Positions 58,037-64,000 of a stretch of DNA of 64,000 bases are shown one piece after another. The first letter of the stretch is position 1. Every line of letters starts with the position of its first letter. Both the position numbers and the translations under genes were made by a program. The notes below the pieces were generated by a model that worked only from the letters and a program-made list of their open reading frames with translations, made no database searches and was not told the origin of the DNA. Source of the stretch: Eubacterium sp. (GTDB lineage Bacteria; Bacillota; Clostridia; Oscillospirales; Acutalibacteraceae); assembly GCA_017446095.1 (NCBI GenBank), contig JAFSRN010000019.1, forward strand, positions 101,820 through 165,819, written 5' to 3'.

Positions 58037-58768
58037 TTATTTTTCCTCGTTCAAAGATAAAAAACTTTTGTCGTTTTTTGTCAAATCGGCTTTTTCGAGC
58101 AGGTCGGGACGTCTTTCCCTTGTGCGAAGCAGCGATTGTTCCCTGCGCCATTTTTCCACATTTGCGTGATGGCCGGACAAAAGCACCTCCGGCACGGCTT
58201 TGCCGTTCCACTCTGCCGGGTGGGTGTACTGCGGATACTCAAGCAGCGAGTTGTAGTGGCTCTCCTCCTCAAAGCACGCGTCGTCCGACAGCACGCCGGG
58301 CAGCATACGCGAGATGCTGTCCGCAAGTATCAGCGCAGGCAGCTCGCCGCCTGTAAGGACGTAGTCGCCTATTGAGATTTCCTCGGGCTGCAGTTCCTCG
58401 ATAACGCGCTCGTCAATGCCCTCGTAGTGGCCGCAAAGGATAGCGATGTTGTCAAGCTCCGCCAGTTCCTTGACGCGTTCCTGCGTGAGCGTTTTGCCCT
58501 GCGGCGTCATATAAATCAGGTGCGGTTTCGTGCCGATTTCGTCGCACAGCGCGTTGTAGCAGTCGTAAATCGGCTGCGCCTGCATCACCATGCCCATACC
58601 GCCGCCGTAGGGTTTGTCGTCAACCCTGCGGTGCTTGTCGGCAGTGTAATCGCGGATGTCGCGCGTGTTGATTTGCACCTTGCCTGCCGCACGCGCCCTG
58701 CCGATAATGCTCTCGCCGAGCACGCTGTCACACATCCCGGTAAAGAGTGTAAGTATGTCAATTCTCAT
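58037..58768 (-). CDS. trmD: tRNA (guanine37-N1)-methyltransferase
   Basis: A 243-residue SPOUT (knotted) methyltransferase that makes m1G37. Signatures: RIDILTLFTGMCDSVLGESI, VDDKPYGGGMGMVMQAQPI, the knot ILCGHYEGIDERV and EISIGDYVLTGGE. It overlaps rimM by 11 bases, as in most Firmicutes. rplS, which usually follows, is absent here; ptsH comes next. Confidence 0.97.
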   Translation of the reverse strand: MRIDILTLFTGMCDSVLGESIIGRARAAGKVQINTRDIRDYTADKHRRVDDKPYGGGMGMVMQAQPIYDCYNALCDEIGTKPHLIYMTPQGKTLTQERVKELAELDNIAILCGHYEGIDERVIEELQPEEISIGDYVLTGGELPALILADSISRMLPGVLSDDACFEEESHYNSLLEYPQYTHPAEWNGKAVPEVLLSGHHANVEKWRREQSLLRTRERRPDLLEKADLTKNDKSFLSLNEEK

Positions 58769-59267
58769 CGAAAAGTCCTTTCATCGGCTTAATGCGGATA
58801 ACCTGATACTCCGTGTCGATTTCCTTAATAACGTCGGGAATCGCAGGGATAAGCGTGTGCTTGCCCCAGCTTTCTATGTCGTAGATGTCGCACGAGCCGT
58901 AGTTCTGCACGTCAACCACCCTGCCGTACTCCTCCTCGGTGTCAACGTCAACAACGTAGCAGCCGATAATGTCTGCAAGGTAGTAAGCGTCGTCGTCAAT
59001 CGTAACGTCGTCGCGGTTGCAGTAAAGCACCTTGCCCTTGAGTTCCTCCGCCTCGTTGATAGACGGAACCTCTGCGAATTTGAGTATGGCGATGTTCTTC
59101 TGCGGTCTTGCGGCAGTCAGCGTGAGCGATTTTGCGCCGTTTGCATCAAGGTAAACGGTTTTGAGCTGCTTAACAAAGTCAATCCCGTCGCACCACATCT
59201 CGAACTTAACCTCACCCTTCAAACCGTGGGTGTTATTTACTTTTCCTAATTCTAAGTATTGTTTCAT
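58758..59267 (-). CDS. rimM: Ribosome maturation factor RimM
   Basis: A 169-residue 30S assembly factor. LELGKVNNTHGLKGEVKFEM opens the N-terminal barrel; the C-terminal PRC-barrel has YYLADIIGCYVVDVDTEEEY and GKHTLIPAIPDVIKEIDTE. No Shine-Dalgarno precedes the ATG; the DNA directly upstream consists of ATTATGA-type 7-mers of the neighbouring element, which contain CATAAT. Its 3' end overlaps trmD. Confidence 0.95.
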   Translation of the reverse strand: MKQYLELGKVNNTHGLKGEVKFEMWCDGIDFVKQLKTVYLDANGAKSLTLTAARPQKNIAILKFAEVPSINEAEELKGKVLYCNRDDVTIDDDAYYLADIIGCYVVDVDTEEEYGRVVDVQNYGSCDIYDIESWGKHTLIPAIPDVIKEIDTEYQVIRIKPMKGLFDEN

Positions 59268-59271
59268 AGTT

Positions 59272-59455
59272 AATTATGAATTATGTATGAGTTATGAATT
59301 ATGAATTTAGGACGGGCTCTGCCCGTACCCATTTTATTGCGGGTCGTCGGGGACGCCGACCCCTACAATCGTAGGGAGCGGCCACCCGGACGCTCCACAT
59401 TATTGTTCGAGCGCAGCCGAGTAACCCCAATTCATCATTTATAATTTATCATTAG
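59272..59455. repeat. Heptad-bounded element between rimM and khpA
   Basis: Left ATTATGA/GTTATGA 7-mers start next to the rimM ATG. Core: CGGGCTCTGCCCG, GGGTCGTCGGGGACGCCGAC, GTAGGGAGCGGCCACCCGGA, GTTCGAGCGCAGCCGAG. Right: ATTCATC/ATTTATA/ATTTATC 7-mers. It separates khpA from rimM, normally close neighbours. Confidence 0.87.
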
Positions 59456-59456
59456 T

Positions 59457-59483
59457 TAAAAAAGCCCAAAACGGGCTTTTTAA
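59457..59483 (-). terminator. Terminator of khpA
   Basis: AAAAAGCCC/GGGCTTTTT hairpin touching the khpA stop codon. With the element it isolates rimM-trmD transcriptionally from the ffh-rpsP-khpA part. Confidence 0.85.
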
Positions 59484-59717
59484 CTAATCTATTTCAACCG
59501 ATATTTTAGCGTCGCGGCGGTTTGCGGCAGCACGCATAACAACGCGGATTGCCTTTGCAATTCTGCCCTGTTTGCCTATAACTCTGCCCATATCGCCCTC
59601 CGCAACGTGAAGATGATATACAACTACGCCTTCTTCGTTAGGCTCGTCAACATCGACCGAAACTTCGTTTGGATTATCAACCAAACCTTTAGTGATGGAT
59701 ATTAACAAATCCTTCAA
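59484..59717 (-). CDS. khpA: KH-domain RNA-binding protein KhpA
   Basis: 77 residues from the TTG at 59717. The GTG three codons upstream lies next to the AGGAGG site and cannot be used, while the TTG is spaced 8 bases from it. KDLLISITKGLVDNPNEVSV and the KH GxxG loop GRVIGKQGR identify the small KH protein that follows rpsP in Firmicutes. It binds RNA with KhpB and affects cell division and wall synthesis. Confidence 0.93.
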   Translation of the reverse strand: MKDLLISITKGLVDNPNEVSVDVDEPNEEGVVVYHLHVAEGDMGRVIGKQGRIAKAIRVVMRAAANRRDAKISVEID

Positions 59718-59771
59718 AGAAAACACCTCCTGTTAAGTTTTAACATCACTGATATTTCAGCAAAGCCAAAA

Positions 59772-60014
59772 TTAGAGAATGCCTTCTTTTTTGAAAATGC
59801 TCTTAACGGTTTCAGTAGGCTGAGCACCGTTAGCAATCCACTTCTTAGCCTTGTCTGCGTCAATCTTAATCTCTGCAGGCTCGGTCATTGTGTTGTAAGT
59901 TCCGATTTCCTCGATGAAACGACCGTCACGCGGATATCTTGAATCTGCTACTACAACACGGTAAAACGGTGCCTTCTTTGCACCCATTCTGCGAAGTCTG
60001 ATTTTTACTGCCAT
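59772..60014 (-). CDS. rpsP: 30S ribosomal protein S16
   Basis: An 80-residue S16: [39 protein letters not shown] and [11 protein letters not shown] at the end. Ribosome site GGAGGTAAACTAAA. It sits between ffh and khpA in the usual order. Confidence 0.98.
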   Translation of the reverse strand: MAVKIRLRRMGAKKAPFYRVVVADSRYPRDGRFIEEIGTYNTMTEPAEIKIDADKAKKWIANGAQPTETVKSIFKKEGIL

Positions 60015-60037
60015 TTTAGTTTACCTCCAAAATATAT

Positions 60038-60158
60038 TGAATGGAGAATGGAGAATGTAGAATGGAGAATTTAGGGTGAGCTTCGCTCACACTCATTATA
60101 TAATCTGGTGCGGCTGTGCCGCCATTAATTCTCAATTCTCAACTCTCAATTCTCAATT
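60038..60158. repeat. Heptad-bounded element between rpsP and ffh
   Basis: Left GAATGGA/GAATGTA 7-mers, core GTGAGCTTCGCTCAC and GGCGGC.../...GCCGCC palindromes, right ATTCTCA/ACTCTCA 7-mers that end next to the ffh stop. Inverted relative of 32216-32337. Confidence 0.92.
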
Positions 60159-60159
60159 T

Positions 60160-61557
60160 TTAAAATCCAAACGGATTTTGCTGACCTTTAATATTCCCCA
60201 TCATTTTTTCTGCCATTTCGGGGTTTTGCTGCATCATGCGGCGCATCTTTTTGCTGACCTTCGGTCCTTTGTAGCCGCCGATCTGCTTCATCATCTTCTG
60301 CATCTGCTTGAACTGCGAGAGCAGCTTGTTAACGTCCTCTACCTGACGTCCGCAGCCTGCCGCGATACGGCGCTTGCGCGATGGGTTAATAATTTCGGGA
60401 TGCGCGCGTTCCTCTTTGGTCATGGAGTAGATAATCGCCCTGAACCTGTCAAACGCGCCCTCGTCGATATCCTCATCCTTAATCTGCTTGCCGATGCCGG
60501 GAATCAGCTTGATTGTGTCCTTAAGCGAGCCCATGCGCTCAATCTGTTCAAACTGGTCAAGCAGGTCGTTGAGGTCGAATTTATTTTTAGCAAGCTTCTT
60601 TTCAAGCTCGGCTGCCTTCTTTTCGTCGAGCGCCATCTCGGCTTTTTCGATAAACGACAGCACGTCGCCCATACCGAGGATTCTCGACGCCATGCGGCTG
60701 GGGTGGAAAGTTTCAAGATTATCAAGCTTTTCGCCCATGCCGACGAACTTAATCGGCTTGCCCGTTACGGCTCTTACCGAAAGCGCAGCGCCGCCGCGCG
60801 TGTCGCCGTCGAGCTTTGTGAGGATAACGCCGTCAATGCCAAGCGTTTCGTTAAAGCTCTTTGCAACGTTAACCGCGTCCTGACCTGTCATCGCGTCGAT
60901 AACAAGCAGAATCTCGTGCGGATGAACGGTTGACCTGATGTTCTGCAGCTCCTGCATCAGCGCTTCGTCAATGTGAAGTCGACCTGCAGTATCTATAATA
61001 ACATAGTCGTTGCCGTGGTCTTTTGCGAACTTAACCGCTTCTTCGGCGATGCGCACAGGATCTTCCGTGCCCATTTCAAACACGGGCGTGCCGACCTGCT
61101 CGCCGACTACCTGCAGCTGCTTGATAGCCGCCGGACGGTAAACGTCGCAGGCAACAAGCAGAGGTCTGTGCCCCTCGTTTTTGAGCTTGAGGGCAAGTTT
61201 TGCAGAGTGCGTGGTTTTACCGCTGCCCTGCAAGCCGCACATCATAACTATGGTCGGCGGATGGTTTGCGATTGCAAGCCTTGCCTCATTGCCGCCCATA
61301 AGTTCGGTCAGTTCCTCATTTACAATTTTAATTACCATCTGACCGGGCGTAAGACTTTCCATTACGTCGGCGCCGATGGCACGGTCTGTTACTTTTTTCG
61401 TGAACTCCTTGGATACCTTGTAGTTAACGTCGGCTTCGAGCAGTGCGAGCCTGACCTCGCGCATAGCCTCTTTAACATCAGCCTCAGTAAGCTTGCCCTT
61501 GGCGCGTAACTTTTTAAAGGAATTTTCAAGGCGTTCGCTTAAACCTTCAAATGCCAT
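60160..61557 (-). CDS. ffh: Signal recognition particle protein Ffh
   Basis: A 465-residue SRP54 GTPase that brings signal-bearing ribosomes to the membrane. N domain (1-85), G domain with GLQGSGKTTHSAKLALKLK, DTAGRLH, TKLDGDTRGGAAL, and the methionine-rich M domain (about 300-465; GMGDVLSFIEKAE, INPSRKRRIAAGCGRQVEDV, MMKQIGGYKGPKVSKKMRRM). Ends NPFGF. ylxM is upstream, separated by a heptad element. Confidence 0.98.
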   Translation of the reverse strand: MAFEGLSERLENSFKKLRAKGKLTEADVKEAMREVRLALLEADVNYKVSKEFTKKVTDRAIGADVMESLTPGQMVIKIVNEELTELMGGNEARLAIANHPPTIVMMCGLQGSGKTTHSAKLALKLKNEGHRPLLVACDVYRPAAIKQLQVVGEQVGTPVFEMGTEDPVRIAEEAVKFAKDHGNDYVIIDTAGRLHIDEALMQELQNIRSTVHPHEILLVIDAMTGQDAVNVAKSFNETLGIDGVILTKLDGDTRGGAALSVRAVTGKPIKFVGMGEKLDNLETFHPSRMASRILGMGDVLSFIEKAEMALDEKKAAELEKKLAKNKFDLNDLLDQFEQIERMGSLKDTIKLIPGIGKQIKDEDIDEGAFDRFRAIIYSMTKEERAHPEIINPSRKRRIAAGCGRQVEDVNKLLSQFKQMQKMMKQIGGYKGPKVSKKMRRMMQQNPEMAEKMMGNIKGQQNPFGF

Positions 61558-61572
61558 AATCTACCCTTACGG

Positions 61573-61697
61573 TAATTGAGAATGTAGAATGGAGAATGGA
61601 GAATGTCGGGTGGACTTCGTCCACACCTATTATATAATTGGGTACGGGCAAAGCCCGTCCTTAATTCTCAATTCTCAACTCTCAATTCTCAATTTTT
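61573..61697. repeat. Heptad-bounded element between ffh and ylxM
   Basis: Left ATTGAGA/ATGTAGA/ATGGAGA 7-mers, GTGGACTTCGTCCAC, GGGTACGGGCAAAGCCCGTC, right ATTCTCA/ACTCTCA 7-mers that reach the ylxM stop codon. Ends are inverted complements. Confidence 0.92.
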
Positions 61698-61698
61698 A

Positions 61699-62064
61699 TT
61701 ATTGTTGTTTCAAATAATCCGCAAGTGAAATAATGCTTGCGGCACTGTCGTTAATCTCGCGTGAGAGTGAGTGCTCAAGATTGTACTCAAAAATTTCGTT
61801 AGCAAGGGACTTAATTTCGTCAAGCCCTTTTGCAAGCTCGCCGAACTTTGCGGCAACGCCGAGCTTTTTTTCCATATCAAAGAGCTGCGCCTCGGCGCGC
61901 TTGATAGCGTCGCGCACGCCCTGACGGGTAATGCCCTCATTCTCTGCAATTTCGGAAAGGGATAAGTCCTCGTCATAATAGTACACCAAAAAATCGTGCT
62001 GCTTCTGCGTGAGAATATCACCGTAGAAGTCCAGAAGATACGACACTTCAAGATTTTTAGCCAC
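61699..62064 (-). CDS. ylxM: YlxM-family SRP-associated HTH protein
   Basis: A 121-residue YlxM: LEVSYLLDFYGDILTQKQHD, LVYYYDEDLSLSEIAENEGI and TRQGVRDAIKRAEAQLFDME, a sigma-region-4-like HTH followed by a coiled tail. It starts with GTG, with AAGGGGAT in front. YlxM is coded upstream of ffh in Firmicutes and binds the SRP. Gene order here fits; a repeat element intervenes. Confidence 0.95.
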   Translation of the reverse strand: MAKNLEVSYLLDFYGDILTQKQHDFLVYYYDEDLSLSEIAENEGITRQGVRDAIKRAEAQLFDMEKKLGVAAKFGELAKGLDEIKSLANEIFEYNLEHSLSREINDSAASIISLADYLKQQ

Positions 62065-62091
62065 TATTACATCCCCTTTCCAAATTAAATG

Positions 62092-62283
62092 TTTTAAGTT
62101 TTAAGTGTTAGGTTTTAAGTGTTAAGCTTTCGGTTACTCGGCTTCACCTCAGACAATAATGCGGAGCGTCCGGTGGCCGCTCCCTACGATTGTAGGGAAT
62201 GGCGACCCCGACATTCCGTTATTATATCGGGTGTGGGCAGCGCCCACCATTAAGCTTAAAACTTAACACTCAACACTTAAAGC
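62092..62283. repeat. Heptad-bounded element upstream of ylxM
   Basis: Left TTTTAAG/TGTTAGG 7-mers, ACTCGGCTTCACCTCAGACA (inverted GTCCGAG module), GCGGAGCGTCCGGTGGCCGC, GTAGGGAATGGCGACCCCGA, GTGTGGGCAGCGCCCACC, right CTTAAAA/CTTAACA/CTCAACA 7-mers. Ends complementary. It lies between the divergent ylxM and oadB genes. Confidence 0.9.
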
Positions 62284-62390
62284 TGCTTCGTCTGTAAAGT
62301 AAAACATCTTTACAGCGAAACATATTATACATAACAACGCCGCCGATGTCAAGTGGTAATTTTGCACAAAATATAATTTGTAATTTCTGG

Positions 62391-62420
62391 TTGATTTTAC
62401 AGTAGTATATATGATATATT
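62391..62420 (+). promoter_or_regulatory. Putative promoter of oadB
   Basis: TTGATT, 18-base spacer, TATATT, in A+T-rich DNA about 32 bases upstream of the oadB ATG. Confidence 0.5.
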
Positions 62421-62451
62421 ATTATTGTATATTGTATCTGGAGGGAAGTAT

Positions 62452-63591
62452 ATGAATTTTCTGGAAACCTTCAAAAGCCTGTTTTCCGCTTTTGGGGCAT
62501 TAGACTGGCGAATGCTACTGATGATTGGTATCGGCGCGCTGCTGGTGTTCCTCGCTATCAAAAAAGAGATGGAACCCACGCTGCTGCTTCCGATGGGCTT
62601 TGGCGCAATTCTTGTTAACCTGCCGCTTTCGGGCGCAATCACGCAGGAGGGCGCGGCGCAACCCGGACCTATCACAGAGCTGTTTAACGCAGGTATTGCA
62701 AACGAGCTGTTTCCGCTGCTGTTGTTCATAGGTATCGGCGCGATGATTGACTTCGGGCCGCTGCTCAAAAACCCGTGGCTGATGTTATTCGGCGCTGCGG
62801 CACAGTTCGGTATATTCTTTACATTCGTAATGGCAGGCTTCTTCTTTGACCTTAAGGACGCCGCTTCAATCGCTATTATCGGCGCTGCGGACGGTCCTAC
62901 CTCGATTTTCGTTGCGGATAAGATGAACTCGGCATATCTCGGCGCAATTATGGTTGCGGCGTACTCGTATATGGCGCTTGTTCCGATTATCCAGCCGCCT
63001 GTAATCAAGGCTGTTACAACGAAGAAGGAACGCCTTATCCGTATGCCTTACAAGGCAGGCGAGGTTTCAAAAACCACAAAGATTGTGTTCCCCGTTATCG
63101 TAACAATCGTTGCAGGTCTTGTTGCACCGGACTCTGTTGCGCTTGTAGGTTTCCTTATGTTCGGTAACCTTATCCGCGAGTGCGGCGTGCTCAACTCCAT
63201 CAGCGAAACTGCGCAGAACGCTTTTGCAAACTCGATTACAATCGTGCTCGGTCTTGCAGTTGCTTCAAAGATGCACTATGCGGAATTCGTTAAGCCGGAA
63301 ACGCTTATGATTCTCGGTCTCGGTCTTATTGCGTTTGTATTTGACACAGTCGGCGGCGTTATGTTCGCAAAGTTCCTCAACATCTTCAGACCGAAGGACA
63401 GGAAGATTAACCCGATGATCGGTGCCGCAGGTATATCTGCATTCCCGATGAGCGGACGTGTTGTTAACCAACTCGGTCTTAAAGAGGATCCGCAGAACTT
63501 CCTGCTTATGTATTCAATCAGCGTTAACGTTTCAGGTCAGATTGCTTCGGTTATCGCCGGCGGTCTTATCCTTGCGCTTGTGCCGCATTAA
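62452..63591 (+). CDS. Sodium-pumping decarboxylase beta subunit (OadB/GcdB/MmdB family)
   Basis: 379 residues from the ATG at 62452 (GGAGGGAAG ribosome site). About eleven membrane segments. The family's key regions are present: IGIGAMIDFGPLLKNPWLML, IGAADGPTSIFVADKM, VAAYSYMALVPIIQPPVI, GNLIRECGVLNSISETAQN and GAAGISAFPMSGRVVNQLG. It couples decarboxylation of biotin-bound CO2 to sodium export. The biotin carrier and carboxyltransferase subunits are not in view, so the acid used is unknown. It is followed by a small membrane subunit. Confidence 0.95.
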   Translation: MNFLETFKSLFSAFGALDWRMLLMIGIGALLVFLAIKKEMEPTLLLPMGFGAILVNLPLSGAITQEGAAQPGPITELFNAGIANELFPLLLFIGIGAMIDFGPLLKNPWLMLFGAAAQFGIFFTFVMAGFFFDLKDAASIAIIGAADGPTSIFVADKMNSAYLGAIMVAAYSYMALVPIIQPPVIKAVTTKKERLIRMPYKAGEVSKTTKIVFPVIVTIVAGLVAPDSVALVGFLMFGNLIRECGVLNSISETAQNAFANSITIVLGLAVASKMHYAEFVKPETLMILGLGLIAFVFDTVGGVMFAKFLNIFRPKDRKINPMIGAAGISAFPMSGRVVNQLGLKEDPQNFLLMYSISVNVSGQIASVIAGGLILALVPH

Positions 63592-63608
63592 TCAAAGGAG
63601 GTACGGTT

Positions 63609-63818
63609 ATGCTTGCAACAATTAATATGGTTATAATTCAGTTGTTCACGGTTGCCGAAAGGGCGCTTCACTTCAGAGGTGCTTCGTGGCAGCAGACGCT
63701 TCCGGCGCTTGTAATCGGAATGCTCGGTATCTTCCTCGTAATCGGAATCATCATCCTTGCGACTTACGCGCTGAACAAGGCGTTTTCCAAAAACAAAACG
63801 GACGACGCGGAAGAATAA
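63609..63818 (+). CDS. Small membrane subunit, OadG-like
   Basis: A 69-residue protein with one strong transmembrane helix (about 30-55; PALVIGMLGIFLVIGIIILA) and a charged C-terminus (NKAFSKNKTDDAEE). Size, helix position and place right after OadB fit the gamma subunit that assembles sodium decarboxylases. It starts 17 bases after oadB with AAAGGAGG. A hairpin follows. Confidence 0.8.
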   Translation: MLATINMVIIQLFTVAERALHFRGASWQQTLPALVIGMLGIFLVIGIIILATYALNKAFSKNKTDDAEE

Positions 63819-63828
63819 CTTCATAAAA

Positions 63829-63858
63829 AGCACAGGGGCGGGTTTCCTAACCCGCCCC
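63829..63858. terminator. Hairpin after the oadB pair
   Basis: AGGGGCGGGTT/AACCCGCCCCT with a 4-base loop. It lacks a T run but resembles the palindrome modules elsewhere in the window; it probably works as a transcript end. Confidence 0.5.
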
Positions 63859-63859
63859 T

Positions 63860-63899
63860 CAGCGTGTCGAAAAACCTAAGAAACAAGTTCGACACGCTG
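63860..63899. repeat. 12-bp inverted repeat at the right edge
   Basis: CAGCGTGTCGAA (63860-63871) and TTCGACACGCTG (63888-63899) are perfect inverted repeats around a 16-base A-rich loop. The remaining 100 bases (63900-64000) show no gene; the region may be the start of another element cut by the window edge. Confidence 0.65.
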
Positions 63900-64000
63900 T
63901 GAGGATGAACGAAAAAGATGCAGAATCCCGTTTTCTTGCGAACTTTGCTGTACAACGGTACCGCTTGTGAGCAAAAAACGGGAAACGCCAAAACCCGCAG

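Noticed and set aside
62093-62340. Insertion sequence with transposase
   Set aside because: The elements have no ORF of transposase type and no recognisable DDE or HUH motifs.

Overview
The window reads as a chromosome segment of a spore-forming Bacillota, most like a gut Oscillospiraceae/Ruminococcaceae member. The evidence is a sigma-G gene, a YlbJ-like protein, a tRNA-dependent asparagine ligase route (AsnA and AsnS) behind a T-box, GatCAB, an OadB-type sodium pump subunit, BspA-like leucine-rich-repeat secreted proteins, and ylxM-ffh-rpsP-khpA-rimM-trmD in conserved order. No 16S rRNA is present, so the placement is inference.

Layout. 0-2 kb: the end of a CDP-glycerol glycerophosphotransferase-type gene, glyA, and tRNA-Pro(GGG) followed by a 208-bp tRNA-derived repeat. 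2.1-6.2 kb: three secreted proteins with near-identical signal peptides. 6.3-9.8 kb: a membrane sensor-like protein, a histidine kinase and a LuxR-type regulator. 10.1-10.7 kb: two small phage-type genes. 10.8-21.3 kb: an accessory island, all on the minus strand. It holds a small protein with a CxxxH...CxxC start and YASPDVM-type repeats, an overlapping radical SAM/SPASM enzyme, two paralogous RibU-like membrane proteins with long charged N-termini, and two large secreted beta-helix proteins, each followed at once by a 51-residue peptide. 21.3-24.3 kb: an Asn T-box with asnS, then asnA. 24.4-27.1 kb: two glycosyltransferase-type genes. 27.2-31.2 kb: a STAS-kinase fusion and a receptor/SpoIIE/HATPase protein. 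31.4-38 kb: sigG, uraA, upp, a YlbJ-like gene and two lipoproteins (CAP domain, nuclease). 38.1-39.5 kb: a phage-like cassette under a promoter with a perfect SOS box. 39.6-64 kb: mostly housekeeping genes (gatCAB, pyridoxal kinase, YebC, ilvD, lysS, greA, coaD, rsmD, uvrC, ptsH, the ffh/trmD cluster, oadB), plus a TagH-like ATPase and a degenerate sortase-like pair.

Two things stand out. (1) The 10.8-21.3 kb island looks like an undescribed peptide-modification and cell-surface system. A radical SAM/SPASM enzyme overlaps a repeat-bearing candidate substrate, and a loosely similar [S/T]-[P/E]-D-V motif recurs in the two 51-residue peptides made with the secreted proteins. (2) From about 23 kb onward many gene junctions carry composite non-coding elements. 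Their ends are arrays of degenerate 7-bp repeats, usually in inverted orientation, and their interiors are a mosaic of small palindromes. In one case a block is inserted inside another block, and some elements have replaced the 3' end of a neighbouring gene. A different class, mini-hairpins joined by ATTTCAT/AATTCAT, occupies the 10-19 kb island.

Start codons were set by Shine-Dalgarno position. Functions are inferred from recognisable motifs by eye; no database search was possible.
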